From CBDEFX01 sp965237635 (lineage in GTDB: Bacteria > Chloroflexota > Dehalococcoidia > Lucifugimonadales > CAUZJF01), in assembly GCA_965237635.1 (NCBI GenBank), contig CBDEFX010000001.1, positions 620,001 through 684,000 of the forward strand: 64,000 nt of DNA, read 5' to 3'. This document shows positions 1 to 8,623 of this stretch, piece by piece. A program made the position numbers and the translations under genes. The number at the start of each line of letters is the position of its first letter. Within the stretch, counting starts at the first letter, position 1. The notes under the pieces are model-generated. The model did no database searches. It saw only the letters and a program-made list of their open reading frames with translations, and was not told where the DNA came from.

Positions 1-876
1 GGCGGCCCGCTTGCGCCCTGCTGTCTCAGGGAGGTCACTCCACTTGGAAAGATAGTTGACCAGCTAGTCCACAACGAGATCGACCAGACCCCGCACCACG
101 ACTTCCTGATATTGCCCGATAACAAGGTGCTGTACCTTGCCGACGTAACGAGGGTGATCGACGACACCGCGCATGGGGGCGACCCGGAAACCGAGGTCAC
201 CGGTGACGCCATCAGGGTATGGGACCAGAACTCCGGTATGACCTGGGAGCTCTGGAACGCATTTGAGCACCTCTCGACTGACGACCGGGTAGTCTGGGAC
301 GATCGCAACCCCAAGCGCTGGACCCACCTCAACTCGATTCGATTCGGACCACGAGGGAACGTCGTGGTCTCGTCTCGCCACCGGAACCAGGTTATCTCCA
401 TCTCTCCCCGCTACCAACTGGTGGAGTGGTACCTCGGCGGGCCGAATAGCTTCTTCACGTTCCCCAATCCCGCAGATAGGTTCTACCAGCAGCACACCGC
501 TGCCGAGCTCCCCAACGGCAATATTCTGGTCTTCGACAACGGCAACGAAAGGCCGCAGGAGGAAGGAGGACAGTACTCCAGGGCGTTGGAGCTGGCCATC
601 AACGACTACGACCGCACAGCCACCAAGGTCTGGGAGTACAGGCCCGATCGGGATATCTTCGCCTCCTTCGGCAGCTCGGCGCAGAGACTTGAGAACGGGA
701 ATACGCTGGTCAACTTTGGCATCACCCAAGACGTGGTGAGCATTCCCATCACGCTTGTGGAGGTGGACCGGATGGGAAATGAGGTGTGGAAGCTAGAGAT
801 GACCGGGCCGACCCTGAGGTGGAGGCAGGGCGCCTACCCGTTCAGCTCGATCATGGGAGAGACCAGGCTGAGGTAG
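1..876 (+). CDS. arylsulfotransferase-like beta-propeller protein (5' end outside window)
   Basis: The frame is open from base 1 to the TAG at 874-876, so only the C-terminal 291 residues are present. The translation carries HHDF at window residues 32-35 followed by LILPDNKVLYLAD, and later HLNSIRF, SSRHRNQVI and QHTAAELPNGNILVFDNG. This is the alternating His/Asn-Gly pattern of the arylsulfotransferase (ASST/Arylsulfotran_2) propeller family. Relatives transfer sulfate between phenols or are uncharacterised; the substrate cannot be told here. A TTG at 112 could be mistaken for the start but conserved sequence lies upstream of it. The next gene begins 9 bases downstream, suggesting co-transcription. 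Confidence 0.75.
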   Translation, partial: GGPLAPCCLREVTPLGKIVDQLVHNEIDQTPHHDFLILPDNKVLYLADVTRVIDDTAHGGDPETEVTGDAIRVWDQNSGMTWELWNAFEHLSTDDRVVWDDRNPKRWTHLNSIRFGPRGNVVVSSRHRNQVISISPRYQLVEWYLGGPNSFFTFPNPADRFYQQHTAAELPNGNILVFDNGNERPQEEGGQYSRALELAINDYDRTATKVWEYRPDRDIFASFGSSAQRLENGNTLVNFGITQDVVSIPITLVEVDRMGNEVWKLEMTGPTLRWRQGAYPFSSIMGETRLR

Positions 877-885
877 CCGAGAGAG

Positions 886-2637
886 ATGCGCATACGAATC
901 CTGGTCCGCGGTAGCATCGTCGGCAGTCTGGTCTTGGGTTCCTTAGTCTCGGCGATCTGGCTCACAAAAACCGACTTCGCCGCCGCTCTCGACTCGGTCC
1001 AGCCAAGCGCCCTATGGATGCTACCCCTCGTAGGGTTTTCCGCGATAGTTAGCATGGGGATACGATTCCTCAGGTGGCACTACCTCCTTAGGGTCAACGG
1101 AATCCTGGTCCCGACTCGAGACAGTCTGCGGATCTACCTTGCCGGTTTCGCAATGATACTCACGCCGGCCCACATCGGGGAGATTATCAGAGCGCTGCTC
1201 CTCCGCTGGCGGCACGGCGTCTCGACCAGAAGCACGGTACCGATCGTAGTCATCGAGAGGCTATTCGACCTCCTGGCCATCGTCCTCATCGTCGCCGTCG
1301 GCGCGGCGTGGAACCGCTCGCCACTCCTTGGGCTGCTACTCATAGTCGTCTCCGGCCTGGTTGTGCTTGGAGCGTCCGGTCTGGTGCGCCGGTTGGCGCG
1401 AACGTTGATCCGCCGTGCGCAGGAGCACCGCGGAGAGCGACCAGCCAGTCCATGGGTAGTCAGTTCCGCCAACGTCGTCCTACGGGTTACAACACCTCGG
1501 GTCGCCGCTATATCTCTAACATTGTCGTTGGTTTCCTGGCTCGTGGCCGCCTCAGGTCTGTTGCTCAGCCTGGCGTCCACAGGCAGTCTGATCGGACCGA
1601 TCGACGCAAGCTACCTGTACGCCTACGGCACGGCCGTCGGAGCGTTCTCCCTCTTGCCCGCGGGCATCGGAGTTACGGGGAGCGCCATGATTCTGGAGCT
1701 CGTCCGACTGGACGTGCCGATAAGCCTGGCCAGCACGGCGGTGCTGATAGTGAGGCTCAGCAGCGTGTGGTTGGCGATAGGAATCGGCGTCGTCATGTTG
1801 ACGGCCCTGACCAGGCGACTGACCTGGCCAGACCGGTATCTAGAGTCGTCCCACTTCGAGGCAGTGGCGCCCGTCTACGAGCATCAGCTGCCGGCCCACC
1901 TGCAGCGTCACGTTCTACACAAGAAGCTAGGGCCTATGCTTGGGGTACTCGACGACCAACGACCGCTGACCGGCATCGACCTCGGCTGTGGACAGGGGTG
2001 GCACACCGCCGAGCTAATAGAGCGCAGCGGCCACCGCGTGGTAGGTCTGGACTCCTCCAAAGGGCAGATGAGCACCAGCCTAGCCCAAAATGGGAGTATC
2101 GACCCGCAGACCCCATTCGTCCTGGGAGAGATACCTGAGCTACCGCTTAAGGCCTCGACCGTCGACTTTGCCTACAGCATCAACGCCTTCCATCATATTG
2201 GGAGCCTGGACCGGCGGCAGGCGGCGCTCGCCGAAGTCGCTCGGGTCTTAAAGCCGGGAGGCTACTTCTTCCTGCACGAGATGAATGTATCGAACTTATT
2301 ACTGAGGTTCTACCTCGGCTACCTGTTTCCATTGCTACGCTCGATTGACGAAGGCACGGAGCTATGGCTCGACCCTAGGAGACTGCTGGATCCTCCCGGC
2401 ATGCGACTCGCGGGCGTCGAGTACTTCACCTTCGTGCCTGACTTCCTTCCAGAGAGGCTTCTACGGCCCACCCGGTGGATTGAGGGACGACTTGAGACCA
2501 GCCGTTTGCACAGGTATGCGGTGCACTACATGGCAACATACGTGCGGTTGCCGGATGCAGAGGGAGCCGGTGCTGACCTCAGCCCGGCAGCGACCTTTGA
2601 ACGCCGGAAGAGCTTTGCACCAAAAGCGACGAAGTAG
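886..2637 (+). CDS. flippase-like membrane domain fused to a class I SAM methyltransferase
   Basis: This 583-residue protein has two parts. Residues 1 to about 310 are hydrophobic with several membrane segments and resemble the lysylphosphatidylglycerol-synthase/UPF0104 flippase-like domain (GFAMILTPAHIGEIIRALLL and VIERLFDLLAI are typical). Residues about 340-545 form a methyltransferase: motif I GIDLGCGQGWHT starts near residue 362, followed by VVGLDSSKGQM, FAYSINAFHHI and LKPGGYFFLHE. The flippase domain usually stands alone or next to a glycosyltransferase, so a cytoplasmic methyltransferase fused to it suggests modification of a lipid-linked substrate; that is inference. The ATG follows GAGAGAG and lies 9 bases after the upstream stop. 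Confidence 0.8.
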   Translation: MRIRILVRGSIVGSLVLGSLVSAIWLTKTDFAAALDSVQPSALWMLPLVGFSAIVSMGIRFLRWHYLLRVNGILVPTRDSLRIYLAGFAMILTPAHIGEIIRALLLRWRHGVSTRSTVPIVVIERLFDLLAIVLIVAVGAAWNRSPLLGLLLIVVSGLVVLGASGLVRRLARTLIRRAQEHRGERPASPWVVSSANVVLRVTTPRVAAISLTLSLVSWLVAASGLLLSLASTGSLIGPIDASYLYAYGTAVGAFSLLPAGIGVTGSAMILELVRLDVPISLASTAVLIVRLSSVWLAIGIGVVMLTALTRRLTWPDRYLESSHFEAVAPVYEHQLPAHLQRHVLHKKLGPMLGVLDDQRPLTGIDLGCGQGWHTAELIERSGHRVVGLDSSKGQMSTSLAQNGSIDPQTPFVLGEIPELPLKASTVDFAYSINAFHHIGSLDRRQAALAEVARVLKPGGYFFLHEMNVSNLLLRFYLGYLFPLLRSIDEGTELWLDPRRLLDPPGMRLAGVEYFTFVPDFLPERLLRPTRWIEGRLETSRLHRYAVHYMATYVRLPDAEGAGADLSPAATFERRKSFAPKATK

Positions 2638-2690
2638 CCCGGATTGCCTTTCGACAGGCACCATCGCCTCGTCTCCCGGACAAGCCCCTC

Positions 2691-2740
2691 GATACATCCC
2701 GATGCGGCATCGGGACTACTCGGGGTGAACGGTGGTTTTT
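2691..2740. repeat. palindromic intergenic repeat (REP-like)
   Basis: TCCCGATGC and GCATCGGGA form 9-bp inverted arms almost back to back, followed by ACTACTCGGGGTGAACGG. The motif lies in the gap after the flippase/methyltransferase gene. It looks like a dispersed palindromic repeat and could also end transcription, but no T-tract follows. Confidence 0.45.
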
Positions 2741-2886
2741 GACCTGCGTTCGAGGTGAACACTCCAACTTCGCTCAGGACGAGACTGTCGACCCGCATAG
2801 CGAGACTACGACTTTAGATACAAAACCCGTCGGAGGAGCCGTATCTGAGCCGGACGGCGAGTAAGTGTAGGTAGAGAGGAAAACAG

Positions 2887-2913
2887 ATGGACAAAGAGGC
2901 CGGCAACCTGTCC
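2887..2913 (+). pseudogene. 5' fragment of a PaaI-like thioesterase gene split by the IS256 element
   Basis: An ATG at 2887 preceded by AGAGGAAAAC opens a frame MDKEAGNLS that runs into the insertion sequence and stops at a TAG two codons later. Removing 2914-4293 (the element plus one copy of CCTGTCC) joins it in frame to the thioesterase body at 4294. It is therefore the severed start of the gene described at 4287-4761. Confidence 0.7.
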
Positions 2914-4286
2914 AAGTAGAGTCCCAGGAAGTGGTGTAAGAGTGGAGAGGGTCTGGAGAAAGAGAGACCACCGCGTCATCCTTAGCGGGCAAAGAAGAAA
3001 GCTCGAGAAAGGAGGACAACAGTGGTCAAGGGAAGGATGGACCTGCTGGAGCTATTGCGCAAGGGGGGAATGGACGGTGACGTGGACTTCCTACGGGAGG
3101 CTCTGAGAGTGCTGGTAGAGGGGATCATGGATGCGGAGGTGTCATCGAGGATCGGTGCTGAGTATGGAGAACGCAGCCCTGAGCGGGTGACCCAGCGCAA
3201 CAGGTATCGGTCCCGGGCGTGGGATACCCGGGTGGGGACCATGGAGCTGCACATCCCGAAGCTTCGAGAGGGGAGCTACTTCCCGAGCCTGCTGAAGCCA
3301 CGGCGTCGCAGCGAGCGAGCTCTGCTGGCGGTCATTCAGCAGGCCTACGTGGAAGGGGTATCCACAAGGCGGGTGGATGACCTGGTCAAGGCCCTGGGGT
3401 GTGAGGGTATCTCCAAGAGCCAGGTGTCGCGTATCTGTCAGGAGCTGGACGTGGTGGTGGATGGCTTCCTGGGCCGTCCGCTGGACGGTGGACCCTACCC
3501 TTACCTGTGGCTGGACGCACTGACCCAGAAGGTCAGGGAGGACGGCAGGATCGTCAACGTCAGCGTGGTGGTGGCGACGGCCGTCAATGGCGAGGGCAAG
3601 CGGGAGATCATTGGGATGGACGTGGGTACCAGTGAAGACGGCGCCTTCTGGCTGGCCTTCCTACGCTCGCTGTCCGCCAGGGGCCTCAGCGGGGTGGAGC
3701 TGGTGGTATCGGACGCTCATCAGGGACTCCGCGGCGCCATCGCCGCAGTCTTCGGCGGAGCCAGCTGGCAACGGTGCCGCACCCACTTCATGACCAACCT
3801 GCTCACTCGGGTACCCAGAAGAGTCCAACCATGGATGGCCACCATGGTCCGCACCATCTACCAGCAACCCTCCCCCGATGAGGTACACGCCCAACTCGAT
3901 AGGGTGACCGATCAACTCGGAGACCGGTTCCCTCAGGTGGCCTCTCTACTGGACGAGGCTGGACCCGATATCCTGGCCTTCTCCAGCTTCCCTGTCGCCC
4001 ACTGGAAGAAGATCTGGTCCAACAACCCCCTGGAGCGTCTCAACAAGGAGATCAGGCGTCGCACCGATGTCGTGGGCATCTTCCCTAACCGACCAGCCGT
4101 GCGTCGCCTGGTTGGCCCCGTCCTCGCTGAACAGCACGACGAATGGGCCGTTGGCCGTCGATACATCACACCTGTCGTGCTGACCCTAAACGAAGCTCCT
4201 CCAGAGGCCGATCTCGCGGAGGCGACAGCCGCCTAAACAACATCAACAGGATGACGCACTCTTACACCACTTGACGGGACGTGACC
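2914..4286 (+). mobile_element. IS256-family insertion sequence
   Basis: The element encodes one transposase. Near-terminal inverted repeats are GTCCCAGGAAGTGGTGTAAG at 2921-2940 and, on the other strand, GTCCCGTCAAGTGGTGTAAG ending at 4280. CCTGTCC flanks both sides (2907-2913 and 4287-4293) and fits a target-site duplication. IS256 elements usually make 8-9 bp duplications, so the outer boundary may be off by a base or two. The insertion interrupts a thioesterase gene. Confidence 0.8.
3022..4236 (+). CDS. IS256-family transposase (mutator type)
   Basis: This full-length 404-residue transposase starts at GTG 3022, chosen because AAAGGAGGA at 3008-3016 is correctly spaced. It matches the Transposase_mut family: GIMDAEVSSRIGAEYGER near the N-terminus, then a DDE triad visible as D165 (LWLDAL), D231 (VVSDAHQGL) and E338 (NNPLERLNKEIRRRTDVVGIF). 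There are no frame breaks, so the enzyme may still be active. Only one copy lies in the window. The gene fills the element, leaving short non-coding ends that hold the inverted repeats. Confidence 0.93.
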   Translation: MVKGRMDLLELLRKGGMDGDVDFLREALRVLVEGIMDAEVSSRIGAEYGERSPERVTQRNRYRSRAWDTRVGTMELHIPKLREGSYFPSLLKPRRRSERALLAVIQQAYVEGVSTRRVDDLVKALGCEGISKSQVSRICQELDVVVDGFLGRPLDGGPYPYLWLDALTQKVREDGRIVNVSVVVATAVNGEGKREIIGMDVGTSEDGAFWLAFLRSLSARGLSGVELVVSDAHQGLRGAIAAVFGGASWQRCRTHFMTNLLTRVPRRVQPWMATMVRTIYQQPSPDEVHAQLDRVTDQLGDRFPQVASLLDEAGPDILAFSSFPVAHWKKIWSNNPLERLNKEIRRRTDVVGIFPNRPAVRRLVGPVLAEQHDEWAVGRRYITPVVLTLNEAPPEADLAEATAA

Positions 4287-4761
4287 CCTGTCCCTGAACG
4301 ACGAGACGGACTATGGCCTTTGTTTCGCATGCGGGCCGCGCAATCCGTCTGGATTACGACTCACGTTTGCGCGAGAGGGAGAGAGAGTGACGACCACGTT
4401 CCAGGGCCGGGAGGAGTACCAGGGCTTTCCCGGCTACCTCCACGGCGGCGTCATCACCGCGCTCCTGGACGAGATCATGAGTCGCGTCTCCTTGCTTGAG
4501 GACCGTTGGACGATGACCGCGCGGCTAGACGTCAGGTTCCGCAAGCCGGTCTTGGTTGGACAAGAGGTCAGGGCCGTCGCCGAGAAGGCTGGCCCTACTG
4601 GAAAGTTCCTCGATGCCCGAGGACGGGTAGAGCTGCCCGACGGGAGTGTTGCCGCAGATACCGTGGGAACGTATGCCTTCGTGCCCGACGAAACGCTGGC
4701 GCGCATGAGCGACGGCTATCCGCAACTCGCCAGGGAGTGGATGGCTCCAGGCGGCCGTTGA
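4287..4761 (+). pseudogene. PaaI-like hotdog thioesterase, N-terminus separated by an IS
   Basis: In frame 1 the sequence after the element reads LNDETDYG, then CFACGPRNPSGLRL, then VTTTFQGREEYQGFPGYLHGGVITALLDE. This is the N-terminus and hotdog core of PaaI/4HBT-type acyl-CoA thioesterases, with HGG and the following Asp/Glu at the active-site helix. The original ATG now lies at 2887, across the insertion. A GTG at 4387 after GAGAGGGAGAG could start a 124-residue product, but that would lack the conserved CFACGP segment. It is probably a recent knock-out; residual activity of a short form cannot be excluded. Confidence 0.75.
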
Positions 4762-4765
4762 GGAG

Positions 4766-5779
4766 TCAGTGCTTGGCGAGCTTAATGAACCGGCCGCCGA
4801 TCAGCCACTCGGCGATGTACACGTTGCCGGAAGCGTCGACCGCCATGCCGTGGGGGCTGTTGAACTTGCCCTGCTCCAGGACTCTGGGGCGGACCTTGTT
4901 TCCGTTCTCGTCTTCGTTGTTCGGCCAGCCGGGGTCGTCACAAACCTGCTCGTTTGCTCCCAGATAGGCAACCGGCCGATCGTCGATGTCGAGTAAGGTC
5001 ACTCGAGCTCGGAGCTCAGCAACAACGAGTATTTCACCATCGGTGGCAAAACCGCTCGGGCTGGTGAGGAAATCTGAGCCAAACCCCCGTTTGAACTTGC
5101 CCTCGACGTCGTAGACCTGGACGCGCCCGTTTCCCCGGTCCGCGACGTACAGCTCCGGCTCCGTTTTTCGCGTGTCGATGAAGATCGCGTGCGGGCAGTT
5201 GAATGCGCCTACCTCGCCCTCTTTGCCGTTGATGCTGTTTATGTAGCTGCCTGCCTTGTCGTACCGATGGACGTGGTTCTGGGCGTACCCGTCGGTGACC
5301 CATATGTCCCCATTACCCCCGTTGCGCTCCTCGTTGACGGCGACCCATGTCGGCATATAGTCGCCATCCTCGTAGATCGGCAACGGCGGCTTCCGGAGCC
5401 TCATCACGGTCTCGCCCTCCAGGGTCGTTTTGACGGCCTGCCCTGTGATTGGGCCGTTGTTGCTCATCGGGTATTCATACTCGGCACTCGGCAGCCTCTT
5501 TCGCCCATTGTCCGTGATCCAGAGGTACTCGGTCCCGCCCTCTTTGACGAGAGTCATGCCGTGCGCCTCATTCAGCCCGAGGCTCCACGAACGCATCGCA
5601 TTGCCGTCCCTGTCGAACACAAGCATCGTGAGGTCGCCCTGATGCAGCGTCATGATGTTGCCGGACTCGGTCACTACGACCCCGTGGTGCGACCAGCCAG
5701 CCGCAGCGCTCTCAGGGTTAGGAATCTTGGCCCATGAGTCGCTCCATTCGTATGTGTGGTTGCCGCTGCCGACAATCAT
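4766..5779 (-). CDS. NHL-repeat beta-propeller protein (peptidylglycine lyase-like)
   Basis: The 337-residue protein is made of NHL-type blades: GWSHHGVVVTESGNIM, LWITDNGRKR, PTWVAVNEERNGGNGDIWVTDGY, LYVADRGNGRVQVYD and NSPHGMAVDASGNVYIAEW. The start at 5779 is preferred over an upstream in-frame codon because AAGGAGGTC sits just before it (5785-5793). No signal peptide or membrane segment is seen, so it is probably cytoplasmic or exported by an unrecognised route. Family members include peptidyl-alpha-hydroxyglycine lyase and many uncharacterised propellers; the function is not known. A second NHL protein follows on the same strand. Confidence 0.75.
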   Translation of the reverse strand: MIVGSGNHTYEWSDSWAKIPNPESAAAGWSHHGVVVTESGNIMTLHQGDLTMLVFDRDGNAMRSWSLGLNEAHGMTLVKEGGTEYLWITDNGRKRLPSAEYEYPMSNNGPITGQAVKTTLEGETVMRLRKPPLPIYEDGDYMPTWVAVNEERNGGNGDIWVTDGYAQNHVHRYDKAGSYINSINGKEGEVGAFNCPHAIFIDTRKTEPELYVADRGNGRVQVYDVEGKFKRGFGSDFLTSPSGFATDGEILVVAELRARVTLLDIDDRPVAYLGANEQVCDDPGWPNNEDENGNKVRPRVLEQGKFNSPHGMAVDASGNVYIAEWLIGGRFIKLAKH

Positions 5780-5840
5780 AGTGAGACCTCCTTGTGGCTG
5801 AAATCGGGAGTTATCGAAAGAGTGCGGATGCCCCAATCAT

Positions 5841-5906
5841 GGTTCGACAAGCTCACCACGAACGGACACAGCCCCACTTCCGTTCAGCCTGAGCCTGTCG
5901 AAGGCC
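5841..5906. repeat. inverted REP pair of the GTTCGACAAGCTCA type
   Basis: GGTTCGACAAGCTCACCACG at 5841-5860, and CCGTTCAGCCTGAGCCTGTC further right, are two inward-facing halves of a dispersed repeat seen in many bacterial genomes. The pair lies between the two NHL genes and may fold into a long hairpin. Confidence 0.6.
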
Positions 5907-5969
5907 CAATGACCTACGAAACCAATCTAGTACAGGAAAGCTGGGAGCACGTCTACAGGGCCCAGGACT

Positions 5970-7001
5970 CTAGCTCTTCCGGTAAATCTGGACCCTGTGT
6001 CTGTTGGTCTCGGTGACGTAGAGCCGGCCCTCGCGGTCTAGTGACACGGACACCGGGCCCCAGAAATAGGGCTCCGTCTGTGAGGATATGTGATACGGGG
6101 TGTTGAAGTGTGCCGGCAGCGGCGGGATGAGGTTCGCAATATCGCGTTCCTTCTGCTCATCGGGGTTCGAGGCGAAGAACTCCTCGGCCCATTTAGAAAT
6201 GGTAGCCTGTCCCCGCAGCTTTAGCTGGAAGGTCCCGTCCGGCGCCAGTACCTGTACGCGGTGGTTGCCCCAGTCGGCCACGTAGATGTAACCCTCCGGG
6301 TCCACCGCTACCTGCGACGGCCGGTGGAACTGCCCATCGCCCTCGCCCGACTCGCCGAACACGGCGAGAAAACGCCCATCGGACGTGAACTTCTGGATGC
6401 GGTCGTTACGCCAGTCGGCGACGTACACCTCGTCCTGACCGTCCACAGCCACACCCCAAGGGAGGTTGAACTGCCCGTCTCCGTCGCCCTCGCTGCCCCA
6501 CTGCGACAGATACTCGCCGTCGCGTGTGAACCTCTGGACCCGGTTGTTGTGCTGGTCGACAATGTAGGCGTTGTCGTCGGAGTTGAACGCTATGCCCGCG
6601 GGCCCGTTGATCTGCCCGTCGCCGTCGCCGTGAACGCCCCACTTGCTCAAGAATTTGCCCGACGAGTCGAAGACCGATATCCGGTGGAGGTGCTCATCGG
6701 TGACGTAAAGCCTGTCTTGGCTGTCGAAAGCAATGGCCACGGCCAGCTTGAACTGGCCGTCAGCGTCACCGTCGCCCGACCCAAACTCTCCGAGGTAGTC
6801 CTCGTCCAGGTTGCAGATGCCGACCCTGACTGCAGTCGCGCGAGGCGTATCGCACCGGTTGAGCACGAAAATCCGGTCATCTTTACTCACGGCCAGGTCG
6901 TACGGATTGGTGAACCCCCGACCGTTGAAGCCGTTGTTCGTGATGCCGATCGTCTTGATGTAGTCTATCGTAAAGGGGGCGACGGCTACTTGCGCACTCA
7001 T
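5970..7001 (-). CDS. NHL-repeat beta-propeller protein
   Basis: The 343-residue protein has at least five regular NHL blades of the form GDGDGQFNLPWGVAVDGQDEVYVADW..RIQKF, spaced about 47 residues apart through residues 20-250, and a last blade near the C-terminus (GPVSVSLDREGRLYVTET). The start at 7001 (MSAQVAVAPF) avoids overlap with the upstream DUF1800 gene and follows AGGGGTAACAGG. It has no signal peptide. Such propellers bind proteins, sugars or RNA; no catalytic residue can be assigned. It lies 43 bases after the DUF1800 gene in the same direction and is probably part of that operon. Confidence 0.75.
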   Translation of the reverse strand: MSAQVAVAPFTIDYIKTIGITNNGFNGRGFTNPYDLAVSKDDRIFVLNRCDTPRATAVRVGICNLDEDYLGEFGSGDGDADGQFKLAVAIAFDSQDRLYVTDEHLHRISVFDSSGKFLSKWGVHGDGDGQINGPAGIAFNSDDNAYIVDQHNNRVQRFTRDGEYLSQWGSEGDGDGQFNLPWGVAVDGQDEVYVADWRNDRIQKFTSDGRFLAVFGESGEGDGQFHRPSQVAVDPEGYIYVADWGNHRVQVLAPDGTFQLKLRGQATISKWAEEFFASNPDEQKERDIANLIPPLPAHFNTPYHISSQTEPYFWGPVSVSLDREGRLYVTETNRHRVQIYRKS

Positions 7002-7044
7002 CCTGTTACCCCTGTGTTCGGTCGGCGGATAGAAAGGCCGCAGG

Positions 7045-8460
7045 TCAGGCCATTTGGAACTCACGAGTTGATGCGATAAGGCTGAGGGTCTCGGCAACAC
7101 GGTGCTCGGACTCATCGCCCCGTCGGTGCGCCTTGAGGTCCAGCTCACCACGCCTACCGACGTGATCGGTCAAAGTAGCGTGAGTCTCTTCCGATACCTC
7201 CGTCGCGCCGAGGGCGTCAAGACACCGATCGACGAGCTCGCCTGGCGACATCTTGCCGCCGTTCTGTGTGGCCAGACTCTCTATGATGGACTGGACTCCT
7301 GGATTGTTTAGGTTGCCGAGCTCTTGGGCCACGAAATTCACGCGCTCGACTAGAGCGCCACTATCTATCCACTCCGAGCCCTCATGCCACCCCTCGACGG
7401 ACGGTGGGAAGAGGAGTCCCTGCCCTTCATAGAAGCACTGGAGCGCTACCTCATATATACCGAGGGTCGGCGCACCGTAGCCGCCCGCGAGACGGGCAGC
7501 ACCGACAACGTGCTCGACGGGCGCCTTTACCCGAGCGAAGCGTGACTTGTCGGACTTGAAGTAGTCAGAGTTGAACAGTGTCCTCAATACCGAGCGTATC
7601 TCGTAGCCTGAGTCGAAGTAGGTCTCGCCCATCGCCTTGATGACCCGCTCACCCTCTTCATCAACCTCGTCGGCTACGAAGAACTGGAACAAGCGCTTGC
7701 AGATGAAGCTAGGCGTGGCCGGGTGGCGAGCTATGATCTCTATGACGTCCTCTCCGTTGAACCTGCCGGTCTCGCCGAGGAAGGTCTTCTCGCCGTCATC
7801 GTGGTCGTCGGGACGAAACTCGAAGTGCCAGGCTATGCGGCCATATGGCCAGACAGAGTCCTTCATTGCGCGCACCGACATATACTCGATGTTCCCAAGC
7901 GTCCACCCAGTAAAGGCCCTAGCGCACTCTTTGATGTCCTGCTCGGTGTAGTTCCCGATCTCCATCGAGAACAGCTCCAGCAACTCCCGACCGTAGTTCT
8001 CGTTTATCGCGCCTTTGTGGTTCTCGTTGTTGTCCAGCCAGATGATCATGGCCGGGTCTTTGGAAAGCTCGACGAGAAGGTTGTCGAACCTGCCGAAGCC
8101 GTGCCGGCGGAACATGTCGATCTGGTTGAGCAGGACCCTGGCCTGGTTCAGCTTGGCGTAGCCGGTGGCGAACAGGCTGTGCCAGAAAAGGGCCAGCTTC
8201 TCTTCTAGCGGGTTGGACGTGCTAGCCATTCGATAGATCCAGTAAGCGCCGGCCGCATTGCCGTCTCGCAGCTCAGATTGATCGACGTGGTAGCGCATGA
8301 TCACGTCGTCCGGAAGGTTGTGGGGGTCGCCCGGGTGAAGCAGCTCCTCGACGGTCGCTTCGTACCCCTTGGCCACGCGTTCGTCGAGCTCGGCCTTCGT
8401 CGCGCCGAAGCCCGCCCGTCGCATAAGGTGGGCCATCAACCGGACGTCCTTACTAGTCAT
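7045..8460 (-). CDS. DUF1800 family protein
   Basis: The 471-residue protein shows the DUF1800 pattern throughout: HLMRRAGFGAT at the start, then EKLALFWHSLFATG, DNNENHKGAINENYGRELLELFSMEIGNYTEQDIKECARAFTGW, HDDGEKTFLGETG and FPPSVEGWHEGSEWI. The ATG follows AGGAGGATAGGAG. DUF1800 genes are nearly always next to a DUF1501 gene, as here (8624-9754, upstream in the same direction). The function is unknown; in other bacteria the pair is thought to act outside the cytoplasm, but no signal peptide is visible here. Confidence 0.88.
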   Translation of the reverse strand: MTSKDVRLMAHLMRRAGFGATKAELDERVAKGYEATVEELLHPGDPHNLPDDVIMRYHVDQSELRDGNAAGAYWIYRMASTSNPLEEKLALFWHSLFATGYAKLNQARVLLNQIDMFRRHGFGRFDNLLVELSKDPAMIIWLDNNENHKGAINENYGRELLELFSMEIGNYTEQDIKECARAFTGWTLGNIEYMSVRAMKDSVWPYGRIAWHFEFRPDDHDDGEKTFLGETGRFNGEDVIEIIARHPATPSFICKRLFQFFVADEVDEEGERVIKAMGETYFDSGYEIRSVLRTLFNSDYFKSDKSRFARVKAPVEHVVGAARLAGGYGAPTLGIYEVALQCFYEGQGLLFPPSVEGWHEGSEWIDSGALVERVNFVAQELGNLNNPGVQSIIESLATQNGGKMSPGELVDRCLDALGATEVSEETHATLTDHVGRRGELDLKAHRRGDESEHRVAETLSLIASTREFQMA

Positions 8461-8623
8461 CTCCTATCCTCCTGGTCACGGTCAAGCCGATATCGTATTT
8501 CGATGCGTTGTACGGAAGATGTCGGAGTCCAGAGCCCGTGGCGACAAGCAACTGTGGGCGCTGGAGGGCGCCCAATACCTTAGGGGTCGGCTGCGTCTGA
8601 CCCGCCCCAAACGATTCACGAGG

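Noticed and set aside
4281..4499. 72-residue plus-strand frame starting right after the IS256 element
   Set aside because: It is in a different frame from the thioesterase body, whose conserved CFACGP segment is read in frame 1 over the same bases.
5189..5737. 182-residue plus-strand frame over the first NHL gene
   Set aside because: Antisense shadow; the NHL repeats and a good ribosome-binding site are on the minus strand.
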